Of a DNA stretch of 64,000 bases, positions 34,496-43,361 are shown in pieces. Each line of letters starts with the position of its first letter. Within the stretch, counting starts at the first letter, position 1. A program made the position numbers and the translations under genes. The DNA comes from Andreprevotia chitinilytica DSM 18519. GTDB lineage: Bacteria > Pseudomonadota > Gammaproteobacteria > Burkholderiales > Chitinibacteraceae. The notes beneath the pieces are model-generated. The model searched no databases. It was given only the letters and a program-made list of their open reading frames with translations, and was not told where the DNA came from. The DNA lies in NCBI RefSeq assembly GCF_000711875.1, contig NZ_JONM01000009.1, positions 162,407-226,406 of the forward strand, read 5' to 3'.

Positions 34496-35340
34496 TGAAT
34501 CAGCAAACCTATCTACAGCAGCTGGAGCACGCATTGGCCGGCCTGCCGCGCCAGGATGTGGAAGAGCTGCTGGCCGACTGCCGCGAATACTTCCGCGAAG
34601 CACTGGCCGATGGCCGCAATGAAGAAGACGTCGCTCAAGGCTTGGGCGACCCGGCCCAACTGGCACGTGAGCTGCGCGCCAAGCACCGCTTGAAGGCGTG
34701 GGAGCAGCGTAAATCGTTCGGCTCGCTGTGGGGCGTGATCGCCGCCACCGCCGGGTTGGGCGTGCTCAATTTCGTGCTGGCGATCCCGCTCCTGTTTTAC
34801 CTGGGCATGCTCACCACCGGCTTCGTGGTGTCGACGGGCATTCTGGTGGCGGGGCTGACGCTATCGGTGGCTTGGCTGACCCATTCGCTATTCGGCTGGC
34901 CCGCGGATGAAAACCTGTTCCTGTCGCGCTGGCATGACAGCGCGGTGGTCCGCCAGCTCGATAACGGTGGCGTGTCGATCAATATCAGTGGCGACGAGGG
35001 CGAGAAAGTCGTCATCGGCCAGACGGCCAGCGGCGCTGCGATCCACATCGAATCACCCGAAGGCAGCGTCCATATCGAGCAGGACGCAGGCGGTGGGTCG
35101 CTCACGCTGAACGACGGCAATCAAAGCGTGAAGCTCAAGGCCCTGATCGGTGAGTACGGCAAAAAGGCGATGCTGATCGTCGGACTGATTCTGCTGGCTG
35201 TGGGCGCACTCGGGTTCGCACTGTGCCTGTGGCTGGCTCGCCTCACGGTTCGTTTGGTGGCGCGTTTCCTGCGCTATCAGCTGGATCTGATCCGGCAGGA
35301 ACGCGCTGGGGCAACGGGCGAAAAGCTGGCGCAGGTTTAG
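34492..35340 (+). CDS. DUF1700 (HAAS-domain) membrane protein
   Basis: This 282-residue protein starts with a helical HAAS/DUF1700 domain (YLQQLEHALAGLPRQDVEELLADCREYF..GRNEEDVAQGLGDPAQLAREL). Two helices around residues 80-130 follow, then a soluble beta-rich stretch (about 150-215, VSINISGDEGEKVVIG..AIHIESPEGSVHIEQ) that looks like a short bactofilin/DUF4097-like strand repeat, and one more helix near 225-245. It is co-translated with the PadR gene. The likely role is membrane-associated signalling or stress sensing; no enzymatic motif. Confidence 0.8.
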   Translation: MMNQQTYLQQLEHALAGLPRQDVEELLADCREYFREALADGRNEEDVAQGLGDPAQLARELRAKHRLKAWEQRKSFGSLWGVIAATAGLGVLNFVLAIPLLFYLGMLTTGFVVSTGILVAGLTLSVAWLTHSLFGWPADENLFLSRWHDSAVVRQLDNGGVSINISGDEGEKVVIGQTASGAAIHIESPEGSVHIEQDAGGGSLTLNDGNQSVKLKALIGEYGKKAMLIVGLILLAVGALGFALCLWLARLTVRLVARFLRYQLDLIRQERAGATGEKLAQV

Positions 35341-35514
35341 TCACCCCGGTCCCTTCTTCAACATGGCCCCTTGCTCTGCCAAGGGGCCATTGACGCCCTA
35401 TCCAGCCATCAATCCCGCCGTTTGTAAGTTGAGGCGGGCCACAACGCCGCTCACATCGCCACTGTCGCGCGATCCCTCGTATAGTGAAGTAAGCCTCTCC
35501 TTACGGAGCACGCC

Positions 35515-37359
35515 GTGCTCACCCCAAGACATCCTGAAAACGAAGCGCAGCGGATCGCCTTACTGCACCAGCTGACGATTCTCGATACGCCGCCTGAGCC
35601 GGTGTTCGATCGAATCACCCGTGTGGCAGCGCGCGTGCTTGGCGTGCCCACCGCCGTGATCTCGCTGGTCGATGAAAACCGCCAGTGGTTCAAATCCCGC
35701 TATGGGCTGGATACGACCGAGACGCCACGCGATATCTCGTTCTGCGGTCATGCGATCCTCGGCGAGGACACGCTGGTCGTCGCCGACGCCCAAGCCGACG
35801 AGCGCTTTCACGACAACCCGCTGGTCACCGGAGCGCCGCATATCCGCTTTTACGCCGGCCACCCCTTGGCATCGAAAGAAGGGCTGAAACTGGGCACGCT
35901 CTGCGTGATCGACAACCAGCCGCGCCAGCTGGATGAGGCGGGACGACAGGCGCTGGTCGATCTGGCCAGCTTCGTCGAACGCGAGCTGCAAAGCCGCGAA
36001 TTGCTGCAACTGACCCGGCAAACCCACGCGGCAGACGAACGGGCGCTGGAAGAACAGGAAGCGATTTTCCGCGAGACCTTCGAGCAAGCGCCCGTCGGCA
36101 TCGCCCATGTCGATATCGCCGGGCACTGGCTGGCGGCCAATAGCTGCCTGCTGAAGATGCTGGGCTACCGGCGCGACGAGCTGTTCCGGCTCACGCTCAA
36201 AGACCTGGTCAATCCCGAGGATCACCTCCGCCTGCGCGGCCAGATCAACCGCTTGATGTCCGGCTCGATCACCGATTGCCAGCATGAGATGCGCCTGCAA
36301 ACCAAAGACAAGGACGGGGTCTGGACCAAGCTGACGATGGCGTTGCACCGCAATCAACGTGGCGAGCCGCAACACTTCATCGTGATCACCGAGAACATCG
36401 AACAGCGCAAGGCGGCCGATGCGGCCATCGAGACCATGCAGCAAGGTCTGGAAGCCCGCGTGGCCGAACGCACAGCCGAGCTGGCTGCAGCCCGGCAGGA
36501 GCTGCTGACCATCACCGACCACCTGCCGGTGCTGATCGCCCATATCGACAGCCAGCAACGCTATCGCTTCGTCAACGCGCTCTATGGCGAGTGGTTCGGT
36601 ATCGACCACACCGAACTCATTGGCCAGCCCGCCCGGGTGATGCTCGACGAGGCGGCCCGCACCGCGCTCGCCCCCTATATCGACAAAGTGATGCAAGGCC
36701 TGACGGTCAAGTTCAACACCCGCCAGCGCTTCGGCGACAGCATTCGCGATGCACGCTTCACCATCGTGCCGGAGGAAGACGAACACCATCAGGTGCGCGG
36801 CTATTACCAGATGGTGCAAGACATCAGCCAAGTCACCCAGCTGATGGAACAACTGCGCGGGCAAGCCTTTGCCGACGCACTCACCGGCCTGCCAAACCGC
36901 CGCGCGCTGGTCGAATACCTGAAAGAAGCCTTCGCCCGGCAGAAACGCAGCCGTAATACGCTGGCGTTACTGTTCCTCGATCTGGACGGCTTCAAGGGTG
37001 TGAACGACACGCTGGGGCATGATGCCGGCGACGAACTGCTGCGGCTGTTTGCCGAGCGCCTGAAAGACAACGTGCGCGAGACCGACATCGTGGCCCGGCT
37101 GGCCGGCGATGAATTCACCATCCTGCTGGAGAACCTGCAGGCCGCCGAAAGCGATGCAACCCAAGTCGCCGCAAAAATCGTCGCTGCGATGAAAACCCCC
37201 TTCGTCCTCGACGGCCACCCGACCACCGTTTCGACCAGCATCGGCATCGCGCTGCGGCCGGTGGACTACCGGGAAGACGGCGACGCCCTGCTCAACCGCG
37301 CCGACGAAGCGATGTATCACGCCAAGCATGCGGGCAAGAGCCGGTATCACCTCGGTTAA
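35515..37359 (+). CDS. GAF-PAS-PAS-GGDEF diguanylate cyclase
   Basis: This 614-residue cytoplasmic signalling protein begins with a GAF domain (about 1-155, with HDNPLVTGAPHIRFYAGHPL). Two PAS/PAC units follow: about 185-300 (FRETFEQAPVGIAHVDIAGHW) and about 325-440 (LPVLIAHIDSQQRYRFVNALY). A GGDEF domain ends it (DALTGLPNRRALVEYL, then ARLAGDEFTILLENL). The active-site signature is AGDEF, a variant that is usually active, and an inhibitory I-site RETD lies five residues before it, so c-di-GMP feedback control is expected. No EAL domain. GTG start with TACGGAG upstream. The input signal is not known. Confidence 0.93.
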   Translation: MLTPRHPENEAQRIALLHQLTILDTPPEPVFDRITRVAARVLGVPTAVISLVDENRQWFKSRYGLDTTETPRDISFCGHAILGEDTLVVADAQADERFHDNPLVTGAPHIRFYAGHPLASKEGLKLGTLCVIDNQPRQLDEAGRQALVDLASFVERELQSRELLQLTRQTHAADERALEEQEAIFRETFEQAPVGIAHVDIAGHWLAANSCLLKMLGYRRDELFRLTLKDLVNPEDHLRLRGQINRLMSGSITDCQHEMRLQTKDKDGVWTKLTMALHRNQRGEPQHFIVITENIEQRKAADAAIETMQQGLEARVAERTAELAAARQELLTITDHLPVLIAHIDSQQRYRFVNALYGEWFGIDHTELIGQPARVMLDEAARTALAPYIDKVMQGLTVKFNTRQRFGDSIRDARFTIVPEEDEHHQVRGYYQMVQDISQVTQLMEQLRGQAFADALTGLPNRRALVEYLKEAFARQKRSRNTLALLFLDLDGFKGVNDTLGHDAGDELLRLFAERLKDNVRETDIVARLAGDEFTILLENLQAAESDATQVAAKIVAAMKTPFVLDGHPTTVSTSIGIALRPVDYREDGDALLNRADEAMYHAKHAGKSRYHLG

Positions 37360-37379
37360 ACACGCGACAGGGCAGCACC

Positions 37380-37919
37380 TTGAATTTGAAAATCACCCAT
37401 CAAACCGAATACGAGCTGGTGGTTTTCTCTTCGGCAACCTATTCCCGCTTGTTTGGCGCAGTGGCGTTGGCCGTCAGCGGATTCATCCTGCTGCTCGCCA
37501 TTGGCCTGAGCCTTGCCGCACTGGGCATCCCGGTCATGACCAAGCCCACGGGCTCACCGACCGACCAGATGGGTGGCATCGCCTTCCTGATCGTCACCGG
37601 ATTGTTCTTTGGGCTGGCCGGCGTAGCCATCCTGCGCCGGGCACAGGACACCACCTTTCACTTCCAGGGCTGGCAACACGTGCTGGTGGTCAAAAAGCCG
37701 AAGGGTTCGCGAACCATTCCCTTCGAGCACATCGAGCGGGCGCAACTGCAGACGGAATCGGATGAAGGCACCTATGTCTATGGGCTATGCCTGCTACTGA
37801 ACAATCCGCCGGAACGCCTGCAAATGACCGACTTCCTCACGCAAGAACTGCAGGCAAAAGAACGGCTGGCGGAGGAAATCAATCAATATCTGCTACGGGT
37901 GCGGGGGCAAGCGCACTAG
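37380..37919 (+). CDS. Hypothetical membrane protein with PH-like C-terminal part
   Basis: This 179-residue protein has two N-terminal helices (RLFGAVALAVSGFILLLAIGLSL and GGIAFLIVTGLFFGLAGVAIL) and a soluble C-terminal part (FHFQGWQHVLVVKK..TIPFEHIERAQLQTES) whose strand pattern recalls bacterial PH domains. The start appears to be a TTG after a weak ribosome-binding site, about 20 bases past the diguanylate-cyclase stop, so it may be co-transcribed with it. No named family was recognised. Confidence 0.65.
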   Translation: MNLKITHQTEYELVVFSSATYSRLFGAVALAVSGFILLLAIGLSLAALGIPVMTKPTGSPTDQMGGIAFLIVTGLFFGLAGVAILRRAQDTTFHFQGWQHVLVVKKPKGSRTIPFEHIERAQLQTESDEGTYVYGLCLLLNNPPERLQMTDFLTQELQAKERLAEEINQYLLRVRGQAH

Positions 37920-38032
37920 ACCGTTTATGCCAGCCAGCGAGAAACGCTAACCATCACCCCGAGCCCGCCCTTGCGGCATATCCCCCCGGCATCAGCTAGA
38001 CTTGCCAACGTTCAACCCGTAGCGAGTCCCCC

Positions 38033-38770
38033 ATGCTGATCCAGAGCCACCACGTCGATTTGTCCACCCCCACCGGCACCATGCGTACCTATGTGCATCG
38101 GCCGGCTGGCGAGGGCAGTTATCCGGCCATCCTGTTCTATTCGGAAATCTTCCAGCAGACCGGGCCAATCGAGCGGACAGCGCGGCTGTTGGCGGGGTAT
38201 GGCTATGCCGTGCTGGTGCCAGAGGTATTCCACGAACTCAACCCGATCGGCACCGTGCTGGCCTATGACAACGCCGGCCGCGACAAGGGCAATGCCGACA
38301 AATCGGCCAAGTCGGTCGAAGCCTACGACAGCGACAACCAGGCGATGATCGACTGGCTGGGCACGCAGCGCTGGTACAACGGCCATTTGGGCGCGATGGG
38401 CGTTTGCCTCGGCGGCCACCTCGCCTTCCGCGCCGCGCTGCGTCCGGAAGTACAAGGCACCGCCTGCTTCTATGCCACGGATCTGCACAGCCACGTGATT
38501 CCTAACCAGCCGGGCCAGCACAGCATGGAACGCCTGCACGAGATCAAGGGCGAGTTGCTGATGATCTGGGGCAAGCAAGACCCGCATATTCCGTCCGCTG
38601 GCCGTGCCGACGTGTATCGCAAGCTCCACGATGCCGAGCTCAATTTCACCTGGCACGAATTCAACGGCCAACACGCCTTCATGCGCGATGAAGGCGAGCG
38701 TTACGACCCGCAGCTGGCGATGATCGGCTATCAGCTGGCGCTGGATTTGTTCAGCCGCACCCTGCGCTGA
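38033..38770 (+). CDS. Dienelactone hydrolase-family protein
   Basis: This 245-residue alpha/beta hydrolase has the nucleophile motif GVCLGG (Cys in place of Ser, as in dienelactone hydrolase) near residue 125. The acidic residue is probably in GKQDPHIP (about 183-190), and the catalytic His in FNGQHAFMRDEGERYDP (about 215). The N-terminal segment YPAILFYSEIFQQTG carries the oxyanion region, where Glu replaces the usual Asp/Gly pattern. The substrate is unknown. The gene stands alone; a palindromic repeat follows its stop directly. Confidence 0.88.
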   Translation: MLIQSHHVDLSTPTGTMRTYVHRPAGEGSYPAILFYSEIFQQTGPIERTARLLAGYGYAVLVPEVFHELNPIGTVLAYDNAGRDKGNADKSAKSVEAYDSDNQAMIDWLGTQRWYNGHLGAMGVCLGGHLAFRAALRPEVQGTACFYATDLHSHVIPNQPGQHSMERLHEIKGELLMIWGKQDPHIPSAGRADVYRKLHDAELNFTWHEFNGQHAFMRDEGERYDPQLAMIGYQLALDLFSRTLR

Positions 38771-38776
38771 TCACCC

Positions 38777-38879
38777 GTAGCCCGGACGGCGTTGCCGGCC
38801 GGGGTTGCCTACGTATCAACACCCGCTGACGTGAAATTTGTCACGGCGTCACCCCGGCCGGCAACGCCGTCCAGGCTAC
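38777..38879. repeat. GTAGCCCGGACGG palindromic pair
   Basis: Left arm GTAGCCCGGACGGCGTTGCC(GGCCGGGG) and right arm (CCCCGGCC)GGCAACGCCGTCCAGGCTAC lie either side of a ~45-base middle. Same family as 25557-25630 and 43362-43491. Confidence 0.88.
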
Positions 38880-38917
38880 AACCACCTGAACTCACCACCG
38901 CAAACAGAGGCACACAA

Positions 38918-39328
38918 ATGGTCGCAGGCTTATTGACCGGCTTCTTTGTCCTGGCCGCGCTCGTACACATTTACTGGGCTGCCGGTGGTCGCCGGGGCAT
39001 GACGGCGGCGATTCCGTCAGTGGATGGCAAACCGTTATTCACGCCCTCGCCACTGGCGACAGCAATGGTCGCTGTGGCCATGCTGATCATGGCCTTGCTG
39101 GTGCAGTGGCAGATTCAGATGGTGCAGCTGCCGATCCCGCAAAGCTGGGCGCGGCTTGTACTGCTGGCGCTTGCGGCGATCTTCGCGCTGCGTGCCGTTG
39201 GCGATTTCAAATACACCGGATTTTTCAAACGTGTGCGCAATTCAGCCTTTGCGAAACTGGATACCCGCTTTTATTCACCGCTTTGTTTGGCAATTGCCGG
39301 TGGGCTTTGGCTGATTTCACGCACTTGA
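38918..39328 (+). CDS. DUF3995-family membrane protein
   Basis: This 136-residue protein has four predicted helices: FFVLAALVHIYWAAGG, LATAMVAVAMLIMALLVQW, ARLVLLALAAIFALRAVGD and FYSPLCLAIAGGLWLI. The HIYWA motif in helix 1 and the RAVGDFKYTGFFK loop before the last helix are typical of DUF3995. The role is unknown. I chose the ATG after AGAGGCACACAA; a longer frame would translate part of the upstream repeat. Confidence 0.8.
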   Translation: MVAGLLTGFFVLAALVHIYWAAGGRRGMTAAIPSVDGKPLFTPSPLATAMVAVAMLIMALLVQWQIQMVQLPIPQSWARLVLLALAAIFALRAVGDFKYTGFFKRVRNSAFAKLDTRFYSPLCLAIAGGLWLISRT

Positions 39329-39379
39329 TATAGCCAGCCCTGCACTATCCTGAATGCCAGACATTCATCGGAGCAGCAT

Positions 39380-39823
39380 ATGGCGCAGAACTGGTGGGAC
39401 CGGAATTGGAAATGGTTTTTGCCATTGCTATGCGTTGCCTGCGTAGTCCTGTTTGCAGGGTTCATCGCGGCGATCATGTTCGCGGTGTTCGGCATGATGA
39501 AATCCTCCGATGCCTACGTTCAGGCGCTGGCAAAGGCCAGAGCCACTCCGGCCGTGGTGCAGGCATTGGGCGAGCCGATCAAGGAAGGCTATTTCGTGTC
39601 GGGGAGCATCAATGAAAGCGGCCCTTCCGGCAGAGCGGAGCTGGAAATCCCCGTCACCGGGCCGCGTGGCGATGGCCGGGTGTTTGTGGTGGCGCAAAAA
39701 TCCGTGGGCCAATGGTCTATCTTGCAACTGGTCGTCGAGATCGATAGCAACCATCAGCGCATCACGCTCGTTGACGATAAGCCTGCGGAAGCAGGCCAGC
39801 CAGGTGCGCCTGCCAGCTATTGA
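39380..39823 (+). CDS. Coa1-family (cytochrome oxidase assembly factor-like) protein
   Basis: This 147-residue protein has an N-terminal basic/aromatic stretch (NWWDRNWKWF) and one transmembrane helix (LPLLCVACVVLFAGFIAAIMFAVF). The soluble domain runs MKSSDAYVQALAKARATPAVVQALGEPIKEGYFVSGSI, SGRAELEIPVTGPRGDGRVFVVA and WSILQLVVEID, the pattern of the Coa1/Tim21-like family named after the mitochondrial cytochrome c oxidase assembly factor. In bacteria its function has not been defined. No oxidase genes are nearby. Confidence 0.75.
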   Translation: MAQNWWDRNWKWFLPLLCVACVVLFAGFIAAIMFAVFGMMKSSDAYVQALAKARATPAVVQALGEPIKEGYFVSGSINESGPSGRAELEIPVTGPRGDGRVFVVAQKSVGQWSILQLVVEIDSNHQRITLVDDKPAEAGQPGAPASY

Positions 39824-39867
39824 GCAATCCCGCAACGCATTGCCCTACCTCGTCAGGAGCGTATTTC

Positions 39868-40305
39868 GTGAGCCAACCCGCCCAAGCCCAAAGCAACACC
39901 CAACATAATTCGATTGCCCTCAAGATCTTCGATCACGAATTCAAACAGGTTTACGCCGCCACGCTGAGCGAGCTCGCGCCACAAGGCGAGACACTCACGG
40001 GTAAATTCAATATCACGCTCGATGGCACCGCCTATGAAATGGACGTCAGCGGCAAGACGATCCAGGTGCCGGCGGGAGGCATGAGTTTGCTCAATGGCGC
40101 GGCTGGGCGATTCAGCGTATCGATCAACCTGATCCTCGGGCCGTATATCCCGGCCTATACCGGCGGCATCCTGTTCGGCAATACCGCGATGGCGACGCAG
40201 TTTTTCCTGATCGGGATTCCGGATGGGATGCAGCCGAGCCAGTTCGGCTCGGAAGCATCGCTCGATACGTTCGTGCAGCAACTCAAACAACTCGGCCCTG
40301 CCTAG
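39868..40305 (+). CDS. Hypothetical soluble protein
   Basis: I do not recognise this 145-residue protein. It has no signal peptide or long hydrophobic helix; it looks mainly beta, with ALKIFDHEFKQVYAATLSEL, a GKFNITLDGTAYEMDVSG hairpin and a Gly-rich AYTGGILFGNTAMATQFFL stretch. The GTG start is supported by AGGAG eight bases upstream; a longer frame exists but overlaps the Coa1-like gene. It is followed by a strong terminator, so it ends its transcript. Confidence 0.65.
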   Translation: MSQPAQAQSNTQHNSIALKIFDHEFKQVYAATLSELAPQGETLTGKFNITLDGTAYEMDVSGKTIQVPAGGMSLLNGAAGRFSVSINLILGPYIPAYTGGILFGNTAMATQFFLIGIPDGMQPSQFGSEASLDTFVQQLKQLGPA

Positions 40306-40341
40306 CGCCCCCTTTCGTTCGTTTCTCCCGGTCAGCAGCTC

Positions 40342-40380
40342 AGGCCGGCCTTGTTGCAAAGACAACAAGGCCGGCCTTTT
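40342..40380 (+). terminator. Strong rho-independent terminator
   Basis: AGGCCGGCCTTGTTG and CAACAAGGCCGGCCT form a 15-bp perfect stem with a 6-base loop, followed by TTTT. It ends the transcript of the preceding gene and insulates the sigma-54 promoter downstream. Confidence 0.92.
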
Positions 40381-40383
40381 CAT

Positions 40384-40402
40384 TGCTGGCTTTTCAACAG
40401 CA
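40384..40402. promoter_or_regulatory. Candidate upstream activator site for the sigma-54 promoter
   Basis: TGCTGGCTTTTCAACAGCA is an inverted repeat (TGCTG/CAGCA) centred about 50 bp upstream of the -24 element. It matches 17 of 19 bases of 63412-63430, which lies upstream of the other sigma-54 promoter in the window. It could bind the Fis-type domain of the SfnR-like activator. Confidence 0.55.
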
Positions 40403-40440
40403 CCGCCCTTTCCCCCACCGTTTCCAGCCACTTCCCGGCG

Positions 40441-40456
40441 TGGCATGCGTCTTGCT
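40441..40456 (+). promoter_or_regulatory. Sigma-54 (-24/-12) promoter
   Basis: TGGCATGCGTCTTGCT matches the TGGCAY-N5-TTGCW consensus with the correct spacing of GG and GC. It lies 69 bases before the ATG of the FMN-dependent monooxygenase gene. Confidence 0.75.
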
Positions 40457-40524
40457 GTGTAGTGCCCCGAAGCCATTCCAACACCACGGCACCAGCGCCG
40501 TGGTTCGACCCCGTCGGAGCACAC

Positions 40525-41880
40525 ATGACCAGCACAGCCAAAAAACAACTCAAACTCGGCGCCTTCATCCCCGGCGCCGGTCACCATGTCGCCGCGTGGA
40601 GACACCCGGATGCGCAAGCGGACGGCAGCATCAATCTGCAGCACTACATCAAGGTGGCGCAGACGGCCGAGCGTGGGTTGTTCGATACCTTGTTCCTGGC
40701 GGATGGCTTGGCGGCCGGCTTTGGCACCGGGCAGAGCGGCAAGCATGCCTGGGGTGGCAGTTTCGAACCGCTCACACTGTTTTCCGCGCTATCGGTCGTC
40801 ACCAAGCATGTCGGCTTTGTCGCCACCGCATCGACCACATATGAAGACCCGTACATCCTGGCGCGCAAGTTCGCCTCGCTCGATCACCTCTCCAACGGCC
40901 GCGCCGGCTGGAACGTCGTCACCACCGGCAACCCGAACACGGCCGCCAACTTCGGCCTCGAATCGCACCCGGATCACTCGCTGCGTTACGAGCGCGGTCG
41001 CGAATTCGTCGACGCGGTAAAGGGCCTGTGGGATAGCTGGGAAGACGATGCCTTTACCCGCGACAAGGTCACCGGCCAGTTCTTCGATCCAGACAAAGAG
41101 CACGAGCTGAATCACCGTGGCCGTTTCTTCTCGATCAAGGGCCCGCTCAACGTGCCGCGCCCGCCGCAGGGCTACCCGGTGATCGTGCAGGCCGGCTCAT
41201 CCGAAGCGGGCAAGGAGTTGGCTGCGGAAACCGCCGAAGTCATCTTCACCGCCCAGCAGACGCTGGAAGAAGCACAAGCGTTTTACCGCGATGTGAAAGG
41301 CCGGCTTGCCAAATACGGCCGTCGTGACGACGAACTCAAAATCATGCCGGGCGTGTTCCCGGTGGTCGGCCGCACCGAGGCCGAAGCGCAGGCCAAGTAT
41401 CAGTCACTGCAAGACCTGATCCTGCCGGAAGTCGGTCTGGCCTTGCTGTCGGGCCTGTCTGGCGGGGTCGATCTATCGCAATACCCGCTCGACGGCCCGG
41501 TGCCCGATCTGCCCGAAACCAACGGCATGAAGAGCCGGCAAGCACTAATGCTGGATATCGCCAGAAAGCGCAACTTCACCATCCGCGAGTTGTATCTGTG
41601 GGTGGCCGGCGCACGCGGCCACTGGACCCTCGTCGGCACGGCCGAGCAGATCGCCGATCAGTTGCAAAGCTGGTTCGAAAACGGCGCGGCGGATGGCTTC
41701 AACGTGATGCCGCCGTGGCTGCCGGGCGGGCTGGATGATTTTGTCGATCTGGTGATTCCGGAACTGCAAAAGCGTGGCTTGTTCCGTACGGAATATGAAG
41801 GCAGCACGCTGCGCGAGAACCTGGGGCTGGCCCGGCCGGAGAACCGGTTTGTGCTGGCTGCTCGGCAGCAGGCGGCTTGA
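40525..41880 (+). CDS. FMN-dependent monooxygenase, NtaA/SnaA/DszA/DmoA group
   Basis: This 451-residue bacterial-luciferase-like flavin monooxygenase uses FMNH2 from a separate reductase. The family order is complete: KKQLKLGAFIPGAGHHVAAW, HYIKVAQTAERGLFDTLFLAD, LARKFASLDHLSNGRAGWNVVT, the long insertion with RGRFFSIKGPLNVPRPPQG, YPVIVQAGSSEAGKELAAE, and IRELYLWVAGARGHWTLVGT near the C-terminus. Members oxidise nitrilotriacetate, dibenzothiophene sulfone or dimethyl sulfide. A sigma-54 promoter precedes it, and the next gene, overlapping by one base, encodes a sulfonate-type binding protein. I infer a role in desulfurising an imported organosulfur compound. Confidence 0.9.
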   Translation: MTSTAKKQLKLGAFIPGAGHHVAAWRHPDAQADGSINLQHYIKVAQTAERGLFDTLFLADGLAAGFGTGQSGKHAWGGSFEPLTLFSALSVVTKHVGFVATASTTYEDPYILARKFASLDHLSNGRAGWNVVTTGNPNTAANFGLESHPDHSLRYERGREFVDAVKGLWDSWEDDAFTRDKVTGQFFDPDKEHELNHRGRFFSIKGPLNVPRPPQGYPVIVQAGSSEAGKELAAETAEVIFTAQQTLEEAQAFYRDVKGRLAKYGRRDDELKIMPGVFPVVGRTEAEAQAKYQSLQDLILPEVGLALLSGLSGGVDLSQYPLDGPVPDLPETNGMKSRQALMLDIARKRNFTIRELYLWVAGARGHWTLVGTAEQIADQLQSWFENGAADGFNVMPPWLPGGLDDFVDLVIPELQKRGLFRTEYEGSTLRENLGLARPENRFVLAARQQAA

Positions 41881-43181
41881 TGATGAATTTGTTTTTGGTG
41901 AAGCGTGTGGTTGCGGCGTTGCTCAAGCGTATCAAAGTACTGGTTCCCCCCTTCCGCGAAGGGGGGTTAGGGGGGATTTCTACGACGGCTCCAGTCTCAA
42001 TGCAGACGCCGTTGAACAAGAAAATCATAGGGCTGCAGCGGTTATTTCATCGGGTAACGGCAAAGAGTATCGGTGTCGAAATCCCCCCTAGCCCCCCTTC
42101 AAGGAAGGGGGGAACCACAGCGGTGATTCAAGCGTTGATGCTCTTTGTTGCACTTGCTGCAGCCCCGCAAACCCAAGCCACCCCCACGCCCCCCATCATC
42201 CGCATCGGCGTCTCCACCGCTGGCGTCGGCAACCCGCCGCGCACGCCCGGTGGCTGGTCGGCCGTTGCCCAGGAGCATCGCTACGTCGAAGACGAATTTG
42301 CCAAGGAAGGCGTCAAGGTCGAGTGGATTTTCTTCAAGGCTCAAGGGCCGGCGGTGAATGAGGCGCTGTCGAACAACCAGCTCGACTTCACCACGCTGGG
42401 CGACTTGCCGTCGATCATCGGCCGCTCGGTCGGGCTGGATACGCGCATCGTGCTGGTCGCGGGTCGGCGTGGTAATGCCTATATCGCCGTTCGGCCCGAT
42501 TCCGGCATCAAGACCGTGGCTGATCTGCGCGGCAAGCGGCTGGCTTTGAACAAAGGCACCGCCTCGCAACTGGCAGCCAACCGGATTTTCGCCACTTTCG
42601 GTCTCGCCGAAAAAGACGTGCGCATCATCAATATGGACCCGGCCACCGCCAAGGCTGCGCTGCTCTCCGGCGATGTGGATGCCTTCATCAACAGCTTCGA
42701 CCTGCTGCGTTTGCAGGAGGAAGGCAAGGTGCGGGTGATCTACAACACCAAGGATTTCCCAATCGCCACTTATCAGGCCCACCTGCTGGTGAACCAGAAA
42801 TTCGCGCAGGCCTATCCGGAGGCAACGACACGGGTGGTCAAGGCGATGGTCAGGGCGGCGCATTGGTCGTCCGAGCCGCAGAACCGCGATGCGGTGTTCA
42901 AGATGTGGGGCGACGCGGGCGGCATTCGTGAGGTGGATTACCGCAAGGAATACGAAGGCATTCCGTTTGCCGAACGGCTCTCACCACAGATCGACCCCTT
43001 CATCATCGCCATCGACAAGCAATCGGTCGCCGATGCCTACAAGTTCAAACTGATCCGCAAGCCGTTCGACGTAGATGCCTGGATCGACCGCCGCTATCTC
43101 GACGCCGCGCTCAAGGAGCTGAAGCTGGAGAACTACTGGCCCCGGTTTGATGCACAGGGCAAGTTGTTAGCGAAGTCCTAA
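41880..43181 (+). CDS. Sulfonate-type periplasmic binding protein, N-terminus interrupted by a repeat element
   Basis: From about residue 85 onward this is a complete SsuA/TauA-like solute-binding protein: PIIRIGVSTAGVGNPPRTPGG, GPAVNEALSNNQLDFTTLGDL, SIIGRSVGLDTRIVL, VADLRGKRLALNKGT and AWIDRRYLDAALKEL. It is a paralogue of the two binding proteins at 57557 and 60583. The annotated frame starts at an ATG that shares its A with the monooxygenase stop. It reads MMNLFLVKRVVAALLKR, then ~58 residues encoded by a C-rich repeat element, then the hydrophobic ALMLFVALAAAPQTQA core. The element seems to have split a signal peptide in frame. A GTG at 42123 after the element is an alternative start but lacks a basic n-region. 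Confidence 0.8.
   Translation: MMNLFLVKRVVAALLKRIKVLVPPFREGGLGGISTTAPVSMQTPLNKKIIGLQRLFHRVTAKSIGVEIPPSPPSRKGGTTAVIQALMLFVALAAAPQTQATPTPPIIRIGVSTAGVGNPPRTPGGWSAVAQEHRYVEDEFAKEGVKVEWIFFKAQGPAVNEALSNNQLDFTTLGDLPSIIGRSVGLDTRIVLVAGRRGNAYIAVRPDSGIKTVADLRGKRLALNKGTASQLAANRIFATFGLAEKDVRIINMDPATAKAALLSGDVDAFINSFDLLRLQEEGKVRVIYNTKDFPIATYQAHLLVNQKFAQAYPEATTRVVKAMVRAAHWSSEPQNRDAVFKMWGDAGGIREVDYRKEYEGIPFAERLSPQIDPFIIAIDKQSVADAYKFKLIRKPFDVDAWIDRRYLDAALKELKLENYWPRFDAQGKLLAKS
41942..42116. repeat. C-rich MITE-like element, copy 2 (inside a coding region)
   Basis: The 175-bp element has terminal inverted repeats GGTTCCCCCCTTCC and GGAAGGGGGGAACC, with internal TTAGGGGGGATTTC and GAAATCCCCCCTAG also inverted. 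It is open in the frame of the binding-protein gene and contributes peptides such as VPPFREGGLGGIS and IPPSPPSRKGGT. Confidence 0.88.
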
Positions 43182-43208
43182 TGCCCAACGACCAAGAATC
43201 ATTCCTCC

Positions 43209-43340
43209 TGTAGGAGCAAGCTTGTGCCCCGCAAGCGTGCGATGGCTTGCCATCGCTCAGCGTGGAAATACTCTTGGGGTGCTCGCGATAGCGGTGTTGA
43301 ATAAGTCACCGTCGTCATCGCGAGCAAGCTCGCTCCTACA
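43209..43340. repeat. REP pair, TGTAGGAGCGAGCTTGCTCG family (degenerate left arm)
   Basis: The left arm TGTAGGAGCAAGCTTGTGCC is decayed. The right arm ATCGCGAGCAAGCTCGCTCC-TACA is intact. It lies directly after the binding-protein gene and next to a second repeat family. Confidence 0.8.
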
Positions 43341-43361
43341 AAAACCTCGCGGCCCTGACCT

